This document shows positions 44,394-55,899 of a stretch of 64,000 bases of DNA, piece after piece; the stretch's first letter is position 1, and each line of letters starts with the position of its first letter. Origin of the DNA: Zygnema cylindricum. Lineage: Eukaryota > Streptophyta > Zygnematophyceae > Zygnematales > Zygnemataceae. A program made the translations under genes and the position numbers. Location of the stretch: contig JBBHKE010003428.1 in assembly GCA_037447655.1 (NCBI GenBank), positions 26,208 to 90,207 of the forward strand, written 5' to 3'. The notes under the pieces are model-generated. The model did no database searches, was not told where the DNA came from, and saw only the letters and a program-made list of their open reading frames with translations.

Positions 44394-45564
44394 TTAATCA
44401 GTGAACGGCTGCAACTTCCGGCGAGTAATTTGAAGAACAAGACCACAAAAGTCGTTGATGAAATCCCTGCAAGAAAAACACATTTTCTTGTTATTCTTTT
44501 TTTGCTCCAATGAAAGAACGAATAAATAATTCGTGTGAGAAATATAAAACTACCTCTAATGAGACAAAAGCAAGAAATTTTATTCCTATTCTATTTTGAT
44601 TGTGCTAGCAAACTTTTAGGATGGTAGTTTATGAGTGTCAAATTATATTTCGTGCATGCTCTGTTTCATGAGAACGCCAAAAGTACAATCAGTACAAATC
44701 ATTATATTTGGCTTGTAATAATAGCGATGGACAATACTATTCTCACCATCAAAACAATCCGAGTACTGATTTTGCAGTTTCTTGAACCTTTTGAATCTGG
44801 TCATCAAGGAAAGCTTCTCTCTCCAATGCAGCAGCTTTGGTTGCCTGAATATCCTCGGTTAATTGCTCTGCATTGAGAGTGATCTCCCTAAAATAAAGGA
44901 AAACACAACATCGTCTAACCATATGTTAATCACCAAACCATTCAATTTCGAAAAGCAAGGACTCAAGTCAGCGTAGGACTTCCACAACGTAACATCTTTT
45001 CAATTTTCTGTTCATTTTTCAGCAGGACCGAAATGCAACAGTTTCAAAACGATCATAAAAGACTTGTAGCTGTAGTACTGACTCTTCTGTTGATGCACCT
45101 TTCCAGGTCTTCCACAACATAATGTCTAATTTCTATTCATTTTTTTAGCAGGATTCAACGCAATCATGAAACAATTATTGCTGTGTTTCTTACTCTACTA
45201 TTGAATACATGTTAGTGAATTCTCCGCAACATAAGTCTAGTTTCTGTTCCATTTTTCAGCAGGATCAGTATATAGCAGCTTCAACGCCATCATAAAGTAG
45301 CTGATTTTGTAGTGCTTACTGTACTGCTGGGTACATGTTGGTGATTGCCGCTTGTGTATCTTCAGCAATGGTGTTCAGAAGTGCTGCCAGTTTGCTTGCT
45401 GTCTGGAGCCCATTTTCATTTTCATTTTCTTCCGGAACCTCAACAGCTTCACATTCAATAGCTCCATCAATTTCTTCATTTTGATTGTCTTCATAAAGTC
45501 TCTGATCAGAGTTTGAAGGATTTTGAACTGGTGATTGTTGATCTGGTTCCTCGCTCATATCCAT
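44394..45564 (-). CDS. Small acidic coiled-coil-like protein, unknown function
   Basis: Exons: 45564-45320 and 44887-44767 (or to 44756), with a likely last exon 44466-44394. The start MDMSEEPDQQ opens an acidic, Asn/Glu-rich N-terminus (to about residue 55). A predicted amphipathic helix follows (KLAALLNTIAEDTQAAITNM, then EQLTEDIQATKAAALEREAF and DDQIQKVQETAKSV). The last exon would give DFINDFCGLVLQITRRKLQP. The 45320/44887 junction is well supported: phase 2 to 2, with GTAAGC and TTTTAG. The second donor is ambiguous: GTACTC would give another frame for the last exon, a weak GTTTTG donor gives the frame above, and reading on ends in SVLGLF. I do not recognise the family. Size and helix pattern resemble small subunits of Mediator, BLOC or kinetochore complexes, without specific similarity. 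A 5' UTR exon upstream is likely (acceptor TTTTTTTTTAG before the ATG). Confidence 0.6.
44960..45349 (-). repeat. Three-copy array of the exon-1 3' end and donor of the coiled-coil gene
   Basis: About 120-base units sharing TTCCACAACATAATGTCTA, TTCTGTTCATTTTTCAGCAG and GATCATAAA, and ending in a splice-junction copy. In the transcript sense the real end is ACCAACATGTACCCAGCAGT, ACA then GTAAGCA. The next copy is ACTAACATGTATTCAATAGT, AGA then GTAAGAA. A third is decayed near 45070-45105. Confidence 0.8.
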
Positions 45565-47396
45565 TACAACGATCTCAAGATTATTGCTAAAAAAAAAAAT
45601 TAGTAGCAGTATCAAAAATAACTCTGACTTGAAAGATCAGACAACTTTTTTGACTATTGCTTAATAGAAACTGAATTCTATTGTCGATTCAAAGAATATC
45701 ACATGTATGAATTAGAAATTCAAAACAGACTCAAACTCGTTCAGTTATCCCTGAGTTATTTGCAAATCCAGTTTTTTCACTTATTCTTCTGAATATTAAA
45801 AAAAATGAGCTTAGTACATTTCTATTTCACTCCACTCTTGCCACTAAAAAAATTGGTTACTCAAACACGTAAATAACTTTTGTTTACCATTTCTTTATAT
45901 TAACTCGTAAATTTTTCTTCAGCTCATAGCTTTGCAGACTCTTGCTATTTTTCTATTGCTAGACAACCAAAAACTGAACGCTTTTAATAACCGTATTTAT
46001 AAGTTGTCATTTTTAAACTTTGTTATAGCTTTGACCGGCGATTGTTCAACTTTTTAGACAGCGTTCCATGTCATGATCGTGAAACTCGGTAAACTGTTGT
46101 CGTCAAAGAATACAATTACAGGTTCTATGTTCATAATGCGTCAGCTAATTTATCGGTTCTGATAACAGCGCGTAAGACAACAGTCCTACAAACAATGTCT
46201 AGAACAGACTAGAGAAAGACAAAATAAAATACAGTCTCGAGAAATTTGGAGCCTACCGCATGGGCCGTATTTGTTTTTTTCTTCCGGCGCTAAACAACTG
46301 GCAGACCATCGATGGTGGACGTACGAAAAGCTCATGCTTTTGTCACAATGACGCAGGTACAGCTAAAACCAGAAATCGACGGCAAACGTCACTTTTCGTC
46401 ATCATTATCGTTATCATTACCGTCATCATCATCATCATCATCGCAGTTTACGAGGGGGGGGGGGGTGTGGGACAATTTTGATATTTCCGCCTGAAGATCT
46501 TTCAGCTACAGTACATTGCAGAATTGCAACTAAAGCTGAATTGTCGTGCATGAATCGTACTATTACAGTACGATAAAGGACAGGAGGCTTTAAAGCTAGG
46601 GATCATCGAGCAAAATAATATCGGCAATTGTACACTATCCTGTTCCGATTTCTTCCTGCCAAGTACGGTACTGCAAACATACGGTAATTGCAGGAAGCCA
46701 AAAGTCCGAAGAGGCAAAACAATATGAGAACACGCGTGGGAACAAAAAATAGAGGTTCCAAAGGTCCGCCAATCGCATTCTCCATCTTGAAGTTTTAACG
46801 GCTCGGATAGAGCCACGAACACATTCGTATATCCGTTTTCACCCTCAAACGCGTGTTCCACGCTTTCCGGAATATTCTATGCGAGTCACGCGTTTTAAGG
46901 GACAAAAGTAAAACCGGCTCGTGGCTGTCGGATCTCGGGGTTTCATAGTTCATACGGCTTTCTTTGGCTGTCAGATTTCGGGTTTCCGTACTCCAGCCCG
47001 ACAGAGAACAGCGTACGGCAAGTCCATAAAGTACAATATTTATTGTCTGCACTCTGCAGATTTTTGTTGTGCGGCACAGAGGTCCAAAAAAAGATTTTGT
47101 TTGTCAACAGTGGCAGACTTAGCTACGTCCGGTTTTTATTCCCTCGTACAAAGTTACAAATGTATTTCTATATCTAATCTGCAAAAATATTTCCAGTGAA
47201 CTCTATTATTCTATGTAACCAGCGCATGCCGTTTTGCCGATTTGACTATGGAATACATGAATAATGTAAACGAATTTGTGAACAGCAAGTCGTAAAGTTA
47301 TGAGTGTTACTGTTAAAGAGTTGAATCCTTCTCCATCTGTGAAGAAAAGAAAGCGTGAAATAACAAATTTGAAGGAGTGTTACATTGCCACCTGAT
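45565..47396. promoter_or_regulatory. Divergent promoter region, coiled-coil gene and XRI1-like gene
   Basis: GC and CpG rise between 46250 and 47000, with a run of GTAC palindromes (46509-46690) and a (CAT)n tract near 46398-46445 plus a G run at 46457. Several open frames of 60-119 codons exist (for example 46502-46861 on -), but none is recognisable. A short ATG frame at 47300-47395 overlaps the presumed 5' leader of the XRI1-like gene and could be an upstream ORF (31 codons, MSVTVKELNPSPSVKKRKRE...). Confidence 0.45.
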
Positions 47397-50300
47397 ATGT
47401 TGTCATGCACAAGCACAAATAGAGGAGAAGATTTTTTCACAAACTTTTCTGTTGAGCATGAATTTTCTGGCGAGATTGCAGAGAGCTGGTTAAGAGACGA
47501 AGCTCCAATATCAGCTCTCACTGAATGGGAGATACCTGCTGGTTTGTAGAAGTTGCTTGATTCATACGTATTTGTGCCATTTGTTTTAGATGTATTATCT
47601 AAATTTTTTTGTCAAGTGAACCTTCTGTTTGTCTAACAATTCTTACCTGTTGCTGGCTGGCAAAAGCTGCAATGTTGATAACTTTTGCTTTAAAAGTCTA
47701 TTTTTACAAGTTTATATTTTTTTCTGAATTGTTCGCAACAGCAAACCTTGGAATTTAGTACTCGTTTGATTTTTATGTTTGAATGTTGCGAGCTTCTCAA
47801 AATATTGTGCGTGAGGTGCCCTTTCTCACCAATATATAATAATATGGAAAATCGTATGGCTGTATCCACTTAGCATGTCTTTGCCAAAAATTCAGTCAAG
47901 GGTGTCTTCCGTCTATAAGCTACACTCTGAATCGCTATTAGCGATAATAACATTAATTAATGCTAATAACCACTGCTGATTTTTTGCCCTCTGAACATAA
48001 AATAGCCTTTCTATTGCTGATTGTTTTTTTCTATATGTCAATTTCGTAAGCGGCTGAAAATAGTCCACGTCGGTCGGACCTAATTTAGAATTGATAACAC
48101 TAAAATCAACCCCGAGTTATTTAACAATTATAGTCATGGTGTAACTCTCTGTTCACTTTATGCCTGCTTGAAGCACCAGATCATTCACTTCATTTTTTTT
48201 TGTTTTGTAACGTGATGAAGTTTGATTTGTGCATGTCTTATTTCTGTATTCCAGCTACATGGAGCTTTCAGCTCCAACAAGCTATCGGTTCTCAACAGCT
48301 CACAGTCTCGAGATGCAAAATGTCAGCAAATTCATGGTTTGACGTTGACAAGTTCGTGAAATCGGACGACCTTGGATCAATAGAAACAGAATGTGAATTT
48401 CGGGTAGAAAATGCATGTGCAGAAGGTACTTAACCCTTCCGTCATTTCTTATGACTATGGTGTCACAATCACTGTCATCTTTGTTTCTCATGTATTTGGC
48501 TACCTTACACTTTGGGGCATGTATCATCTTTTGCGCATTCGAGCATATCGTTCAATGTCCTGAGCATGTATAGTACACTGTGTATCGATGTTATCGTTAA
48601 TGATTTTTTCGGCCTTTGAACTCAGTTTTTCTTTCTGCACACTTGCCTGCAGCTACATGGAAAGGTAAGATGCTTGCCTTCCGATTGCCGGTCTGCAAAT
48701 GAAAATTGGACGTATGTTCACAGAGAAAAGTAGATTTAAATGGCGAATTGATGCCAATAACGATACATGGTGCAGTTGATAAATAATAGAATATTGAGGG
48801 TAGAGGTGGCATCATGTTTTCGCCTTCAGAAATGACTACCACAGTCAAATCTTTTTTACTATGCACTATAGCATGCTTGTTTGATTTCATATATGTAAGC
48901 TTCTTGGTTCACATTGTTGTTTGTACATAATCTAGGTCTAACATGGTATATTTGAGAAATTCTTCCACTCTTGCAGGAGCTGCTGATTTCGAGAAATCCA
49001 AATGGTGTATTTCTTCTCGTGAGGAGACTTATGCACTCAAGAAACAGAAAGTATCTTCGACTGAAGTGCGTTGTAAATCTGCCAACTTACTCAACTAGAT
49101 GGGAAAAGTAGATCTCTCAAAGCATGCGCTACTCAGGAATTGGCGTTCAGCATCTCCGTTCATTTTATGCTAAAGAAATTTGATTGTTATTGCTGAGATC
49201 ATTTACTATGCTCTTTGGTAGTTGAGTTCACTTGCAGTAGCTTCTAGGGGCTTGCAATTTTTGTTAAAGCATCAGCACATGTGAGTTGTTTGATGTATTA
49301 AGGTCCTATGTAAGGTTTGTAATGGTCGTTGTAATGGTTGGGTTGTTTGTACTGGTTGTCATCATTGTTGCAGGATTCCGGTGATCACTCATGGCATGGT
49401 AAGTGCAATATGCCCCACTTTTTTGTTCTGGACATTATTCCTTTTCTGGGTATCCTTTTTAGTGCAATACTGGTTTCTCAAGCACCACAATCATCTCGAG
49501 TAGGGGACATTGCTAGTATCATCCCTATTGAAAATGATCTTCAGAATAGGAAATTTCATGGATTTTTAGGGTCACATTTTGCAGTTTATGCCAAAGCATA
49601 AGACAAATCTAGTGAATAATCAATAACTGGTTTTTTGTGGTGCAGCGGTGGACACTTGGTGGAAGTCTGTTTGGGATGAAGGAGAAAAATATCGACCTTC
49701 TTGCAGCTCTGTCATGTGCGTTGTGTAGACAGCATTTCTTTTGTTTGCTCCAAGTTCTTTCCATTTCGTGAAAATAACACTGAAAACTACACCGTCCTTG
49801 GCTGTTAGTGTTAATAACACCAATTTGGTCATGGCTCTTTTAACCAAAATTGAGTTAATATAAGGGAATGGAGTACAAGCTGCTACGTCTCCCCACCATT
49901 AAATTATCACATTCTAATTTCGCATTTACATAAATGATTCTTATTAACTAATAGCGATGTGCACTGTACTGCAACAAACTAACGGGTTTGGTCAATTCGG
50001 TGTTGCAGGAAACAAACGCGATCACACGAACCTGGAGGTACAATTTCTCACGCTTTATGAACACACCTATATTACAACATCTTTTTGTCTTTTCTTCACC
50101 ATTAAGTACTTGAAACTTGTCTTATTCTCTAACTATTGATGTATTTCTGTCAACCATAAGGTTCTCTTATCAAAGAGATTTGTCGAATTGTATCTATAAA
50201 TCTACAAAATGTTTATGGAGTATTGGCCTTTCTTTTAAACAGGCTGGCTTTTGGACTGGACCATTTCGAGCTGTTGAGAATAATAAAATTTTGTGGAAAG

Positions 50301-51011
50301 TAGTGATTGTGCTGTTAAATCCGTATATCTATCAGCCTGATATTAGTTGGTAAATCCAGTTATTGTGATAGGAGTGACTTTTTCACTACTATTCCTGAAT
50401 AGTCAGTATGAACATACTTTTTTCTTCAGCAACTTGCTAGTGCTTTCGGCTGTAGAATGGACCCAAATTCACTTTGTTTTGAGAAGATTCATTGCCGTCG
50501 CAACTATCGTTCAAATGAAAACAAACGATTGGAAACATTATATATGCGGTAACCTCACACCATATGTGTATTGTACCGTAAAATACACGTATAGTTTGGG
50601 GTTATCGCTTACAACGTTTCCAATTGCTTTTGTACATTTGAAGAATAGCTTCAACTGTTCCATTGAAGATTTTTTGTTTTCGTACATTTGAAGAATTGTT
50701 TCAACTGTTCCATGAAGATTTGGTGTTGACAGTACTTTATTGTTGTTTGCTGTTTTGCAGAGTCATCTCGATCGTGGATAGTGTATCCATTTTCTATTGC
50801 TAAGCAGCAAGGCCATGATTGTATTTCTATCCAAGAAAATTTGGAGGACATCAACGGTCAAATCAAACAAAGTGCGCTACGGGCGGCTCCTCTGACCACC
50901 GAAAATTCTGTACCAAATCTTTTGAGATTTTCCAATAAGAATGTCGTGCGCCTTACAAAACTTCACACTCCTTTTGATGGCACACTGACAATAATGAGGA
51001 CCAAAGAATAA
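47397..51011 (+). CDS. XRI1-like protein (X-ray induced transcript 1 family)
   Basis: Seven exons with agreeing phases: 47397-47541, 48255-48425, 48977-49065, 49374-49398, 49646-49715, 50009-50037, 50761-51011; 259 aa. The C-terminus matches the plant XRI1 signature as I know it: a YPF...K block (WIVYPFSIAKQQG), a ...ISIQENLEDINGQIK helix (family: vTL.dIN.rI), and a final VRLTKLHTPFDGTLTIMRTK (family: T...G.iTImRT). The N-terminal part is acidic and Trp-containing (WFDVDKFVKSDDLG, DTWWKSVWDEG). Arabidopsis XRI1 is needed for meiosis and the DNA damage response; a similar role is inferred only. The 25- and 29-base exons 4 and 6 are micro-exons, but each keeps the frame. The ATG at 47397 is the first in frame after a stop; an in-frame upstream exon is possible. 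Confidence 0.78.
47929..48125. mobile_element. Degenerate MITE-like sequence
   Basis: Begins TACACTCTGAATCGCTATTA then GCGATAATAACATTAAT, matching the shared A/B terminus. The right end (TTGATAACACTAAAATCAA) is poorly preserved. Within intron 1 of the XRI1-like gene. Confidence 0.45.
48574..48774. mobile_element. MITE-like element, family A copy 3
   Basis: Left end TACACTGTGTATCGATGTTA, right end a decayed reverse complement (AACGATACATGGTGCA). The interior has GCCTTCCGATTGCCGGTCTG, shared with copies 2 and 4. Confidence 0.7.
49788..49968. mobile_element. MITE-like element, family B copy 5
   Basis: 181 bases. TACACCGTCCTTGGCTGTTA at the left; TTATTAACTAATAGCGATGT then GCACTGTA at the right. 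Interior AACACCAATTTGGTCATGGC and AAGGGAATGGAGTACAAGCT. The best-preserved family-B copy. Confidence 0.75.
50510..50642. mobile_element. MITE-like element, family C copy 2
   Basis: 133 bases from TTCAAATGAA to TACATTTGAA. The arm sequence ACGATTGGAAACATTATATA then TGCGGTAACC pairs with the right half. Clearly related to the element at 41816-41946. An about 55-base direct duplication of the flank (TTTGAAGAATAGCTTCAACT) follows at 50637-50725. Confidence 0.8.
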
Positions 51012-52832
51012 GCCTTGCAGACGCTGTCTTCACTAGTGGTAAACTATCAAGCCTCATCCTAGTCTGGTATATCCTTTAAAAAATACATTTTTTACAGATA
51101 CATTTTACAATACGAATACATTCGAGGAGGTCATGTTAACGCTGTACTATATAGTTGCACTGTGCTGCTTGCTCCTTTTTTTGGGTGATTACAAGTGTCT
51201 TATCAGTCATAAGGAATCTTCTATTAGCTGTATACAGTAAATATACAGTAAGTATAAATACTAGCATGGTAACAGATTTTAGTCAAGGCTCCTCGAGGAT
51301 GATGGCAACCCACTAATGCAGATATTTGATGGATAAATGATTAGCCTAGTATACAACTCACCTTTGTGTTACTGTAACCATTGTATGGGTATCAATAGTG
51401 CATAACGGTTGTGTGGGTATCACTATCGCACAACATCTGATTGTCAATAAAAGGCAGGATCTGAATCATGTTTTCACTATTATCTCTGTCATTTGTTTTT
51501 GCCACGTGCGAAAAACGGTGCATTGAAATCCTGAACAAATATACGATTCATTGTTGTGTTAAGATAAAGTTTGAAGGCCATGGCAATATTCATGGAGCAG
51601 TTTGGGGATATGGGGAAATAAGAGAATCAAGTAGCATGCCACTGTATAAGGCAAGATTAGTTCTTGCCAAGGTTTCGTAGTTCCTTTCATTTAGCATATA
51701 GTCCAAGAAGAAATTGGAAATAGATGAGGATTCATATCGGCAGTTCTAACCAGAACAGGAGCATTGAGCTAAATAAGAAGCTCTGAGGACAGTTTTTGAA
51801 AAGCACAAACTTAGCTGTACAGAAGCAAAATAGATGGACACCTTTTAATGATCAATTCCGGTGTTTATATTAATGTCAATTTCGATGTTAGCATTCATCT
51901 CAACATTAGAAAATATCAACGTTAAAAACTATAGAAAGTCCAGAGTCGATTTGGTTTCAATGTCAATGTACATCAAAGCCAAGACAATTAAGCTCCGTAC
52001 AATGTCCATTGCACAAAGTACAAACTATCTCCTCTTTATTATGCATACTGAGCATCTCACAGTGCTGTATAACCCTTGTCTGTTTAGCGCGGCTTTTCTG
52101 AAGGTGAGAGAGAATGGATCTCAGAGTTACCAGTACATTTTGAGGGTAAACCTATGACTTAAATTGTTTTAGGAACCTGTGACACGTTGACTAATGTCAT
52201 TAAGTCAGACTAAACCCGGATTCTCGTATCCTTCAAATTTGGATATGATTTGTATTAACCTCTTGAATGTATACAGATTACAACAATGTGTAAATACCAC
52301 TATTCTTCAGTTGTATACTATTTCTGTTAGATCTACGAACAAATAAGAAACTACTGACATACTATGTCATGTTCACTGAGTATATGAGAAAATTGTGACA
52401 CGGACAATTTCTTGTATTCCATTACATAGCTGTTGTGGAGTTTCATCTGTTTAACTATTATATTGTCGATAAAACAGAAAGTTATAATTCACACGAATTG
52501 ATCACATAAAACAAAAGATAAGATAAATACTGAGAACTTTATAATGACCAAGAGGCCAAAAATTAATCCAGAATCATATAAAAAAAGCCTAGACGACCAA
52601 AAAAGAAAAGCAACAAGAGAGAAAATATAGCGTTGAGCAATCAGCAAACAACCAATGAAGTGTAACTAGCAAACAAATTAAACAAGAAGGGAGGTTAGAC
52701 AAATCTAAAAAGAAAAAAGTTAAATATGCTCTACTAAATTTCCACAAATTCTATAATCCCCACGCTGAGCGTTGCATGTGTCATGGAACTGTGTTTTTGG
52801 AATTGTGTTTCTCATTGAACTACTCATTGAAA

Positions 52833-53043
52833 TACACCGCTAATCGTTATTAGCGTTAGTTTTTTTTGTCACTTAAAACATCTTTTCTCCATGCACACTT
52901 GTCGGATTGTCAGCCAGAGACTCCCAATAGAAAGGTGAGAATCTTGCCTTCCGATAGCAACCATCGAATTGACAATCCGACAAGTGTGCACGAAAAAAAA
53001 GTGGCGAAAACTTTAAACTTATAACGATCAGCGGAGCAGTGTG
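52833..53043. mobile_element. MITE-like element, family A copy 4
   Basis: Left end TACACCGCTAATCGTTATTA, arms with AAAACATCTTTTCTCC and CACTTGTCGGATTGTCA, and the reverse complement CAATCCGACAAGTGTGCAC in the right half. 211 bases. Confidence 0.8.
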
Positions 53044-53853
53044 CTACTCCTAATCTAGTAGTATTTAGACTAATTTGAGCACTATGTCCATGTTTGGCTT
53101 CCTCTTGATGATGAGCATAATTAGAGTGTTTGTAAATGCCACACTTGTGGCTGCAAATTGTGTGCTCATTAACCCACAGCAAATTTCTGAAGCATGTCAC
53201 AATATCCATGGAGCTCATCAGTGCTCTTTAGTTTGTGCAAAATGTGCCAGTCTTATTTGAGTCTACACATGAACCCGTCTGGAACGCAAGTTAAACAACC
53301 AAAAGAGGACTATCACCTACCTCCATCTAGGCTATTCAAGATGATCTGAACCATACTGCTTTCTTAACTTAACTCCAAATGTAGGTGCCATACTGCTGTG
53401 GTTTTGCAGGTCTTAGACACAGCCCTATCAGCAATATGTCATCACTTGCTAATATTTGCATCCGATGTTTGACTCAGTATCATGATTCTTGAAATAAAAA
53501 AATATTTATTACTTAGAATATTATGGTGTAAAAAACAATGCAGCACAGCACATGCAGACAAAAAGTTTACAATTTCCAACTGTTGCTATCCAAACAGAAT
53601 GCCATGGATCCATATCAAGTTCGACACAGTTTTGGTAAACAGATGTGTGCGATATAAACATATGCACCAGATCAAAAACACACGTTGAAAAATTCTTAAA
53701 GTTGAAGCATCAAGTCAAAAAGGAACATCGAGTCAAAAATTGTTAAAAGTGTTGCCATTCTGGATTTGCCTCTCATTGACTGTGATGCAAATCTCAGAAG
53801 GATTCCGGAACAATTTGAAACCAGCTGCGTACTGGATGTCCACTTGCTCACTG

Positions 53854-54008
53854 CCTATCAATCAATCACTTTGACCTCCTCCGAATGGATTAGTCTACTG
53901 ACGTACTACGAGGAATGTTTCTAAAACACCTAATCTATCAATCAATTTGACCTCCTCTGAATGGATTAGTCTACTGAAGTGCTACGAGGAATGTGTATGA
54001 AACACCTA
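53854..54008. repeat. 78-base direct tandem duplication
   Basis: Units at about 53854-53931 and 53932-54008 share GACCTCCTC(C/T)GAATGGATTA, then GTCTACTGA and TACGAGGAATGT. Non-coding as far as can be seen. Confidence 0.85.
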
Positions 54009-54437
54009 ATTCTGTACAAAGTTGCTGTTTGGTAAGGCCATCCTAACCTTCAATACACGGCCCCAGTCCCTCCTCCTGTGGTTTGGCCTACCAGCTTATT
54101 TCTAACATTCTTACACAGTCCAAAATCTCATCTCATGCCTAGGAGAAATCTCTACTGACAAATGGAGTAGCTGAACACCCAATCATGGTATTGGCTTAGC
54201 TGGCCGTCATGAAAGCCATACTCGTATGGGGAAGACTATGCGCCGGCCTGACAAGTACAAAGGATTAAAAAATTCCCGGAGTTTTGGACACCTTACTTAG
54301 GGACACCCTCAAGGCAGTCAAGCTGACTAGCGTACTAAGAGGCATTTCCTTGGCCCTCATAGACCAAAAGATATCAACTGTTAGTTGACAAAATCACAGA
54401 GCACTGTACAATCTGAATCTCCCCAGTTGCCCTGTGC

Positions 54438-55899
54438 TTATCTGAAGGACAGCAAGGACTTGCTGGCAGTATTTGTCCTCCCTCTTGTTACTGGCTTGCA
54501 TGAGCTATGGATTCCTTTCTTCACATTCAAACTGGTTCCAGCAAACTTGTCAGACATACGAGATGAACTCGTGTTAATCTCTGATGCTTCCTTCATTGTC
54601 CTTCTTGATGTAGTTGTATCAGTCTTTGAAGATTTCTTAACCTGAACCTGCGCAAACAAAACATCGCAGATTCAATTTTGGTTAGACTCATATAAACCAT
54701 TGCATATTAATTTTCATAAGAGTCAAAAAAACCTGCTTAGTAAAATGTAAACCTTCTGTAAACCTGTTTAACGCTTTGCAATTATGCAAAGCAAAAAAAA
54801 AAACGTTCATTTGCAGAAAAACGACGTGCAATAACTTAGAAAACGCTGGTGAACCTGCATGAAAGTTATTGTTTAAGGAACAAATTATCAAATTTCTTAG
54901 CTAGGAGTTTTGTAATCTGAGTAAACGAGCGAATCCTGTATACGATATATTTTTTTCTTGTGGACACAATTTAGTTGCTGGTCTAATTCCGGCAGTTTGT
55001 GCTGTTTTCACTCCAGCTATTGCTGGTTTGACCAGCAATTGCTGGATTATCTCCAGCCACTGATAATTTGACACCAACAATAACTCTTCAGCTGCACTAA
55101 TTCAATCTCACACTCTAGCAATTGCTGGTATGTCACCAGCAATTGCTGGATTATCTCTGGCCGCCGCTAGTTTGAGATCAGCGATAACTTTTCAGCTACT
55201 ATAACTAAAACTCACATTCCAGCAATTGCTGATCTGCATTTGCTGATGTACCACCAGCAGTTGCTACATTACTTCCGGCCATAGACAGTCTGACACCAGC
55301 AATATCTTTTTAGCTGCTCTATTAAAACTCACGTTTGTCATGTTCACAGCTATCGTAAACCAGCATCTCATTCCAGTAGGCCCTACGAAATGATTCATGC
55401 TTGCTTATCACAGACTCTAAATAACTGCTGATCAATACAATTCAATACACAGCAGACACAGAAAAAAAAAAGATATAGACAGATGCGCCACACACCTCTT
55501 GACGCTTGTTCATGGCATTCAGTACGGCAGTTATATCCTGAAGAGGAATTCTTGGATATCCTTCTGGAAGCGGACTCCTCCTTTTTAATCCACTTGATTG
55601 CTTTTCTATTCCCGATGAATGAGGGTTAATGTTCTCAGCGTTATCGAATTTGTACCTGCAAAGAGGCCGGTTACAACTGTCAATCCAATTTCAACAAGGA
55701 GGATGAGAAGCCAAATGGAGGCAAACAGGAATGTTGACAAAGGCGGACACGGCAGATTTCTTTCTCACCTGATATTTGCAGAGCTATCCCAGGCAGTCTG
55801 CAGTTCCAGGTGCTCCAAAAGCACTCCAAGTTGCATGTCATCAATACCAGCTTCACGCAGAATCTGAGAGACTAACTCCGAATTCATGACACCTGCCAT
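54438..55899 (-). CDS. Unknown 166-residue basic protein with PLQDIT motif
   Basis: Three exons with exact phase agreement: 55899-55769, 55655-55496, 54647-54438. The start MAGVMNSELVSQILREAGID opens a likely helical N-terminus. Then come FDNAENINPHSSG, a basic SGLKRRSPLPEGYPRIPLQD ITAVLNAMNKRQE, and a Ser/Thr/Lys-rich tail ending in SKSLLSFR. I do not recognise the family. AENINP resembles a degenerate KEN-box degron, and R-x-PL-x-DIT is a short motif found in several cell-cycle and chromatin proteins, so a small cell-cycle regulator is conceivable; this is speculation. A 5' UTR intron is suggested by AAGCAG just upstream of the ATG in the transcript. Confidence 0.65.
55010..55335. repeat. 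About 110-base minisatellite with CCAGCAATTGCTGG palindromes
   Basis: Three imperfect units in intron 2 of the PLQDIT gene. Each has ACCAGCAATTGCTGGATTAT, a CTCTGGCC or CTCCAGCC stretch, TTTGA(C/G)A(C/T)CAGC, and AGCTGC then AAACTCAC. The palindrome CCAGCAATTGCTGG could form cruciforms. Confidence 0.85.

Larger units (their letters stand above)
51012..54437. other. Convergent intergenic region
   Basis: Lies between the 3' ends of the XRI1-like (+) and PLQDIT (-) genes. A possible poly(A) signal AATAAA at 51446-51451 would give a long 3' UTR. Contains MITE A copy 4 and a 78-base direct repeat near 53854-54008. No supported exons. Confidence 0.55.

Noticed and set aside
46502-46861. 119-codon minus-strand frame in the divergent promoter
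   Set aside because: No family features; lies in a GC/CpG-rich region where long random frames are common.
50243-50310. Candidate exon in the XRI1-like gene (AGFWTGPFRAVENN peptide)
   Set aside because: Its splice phases do not fit either neighbour, and exon 6 joins exon 7 (50761) directly in frame.
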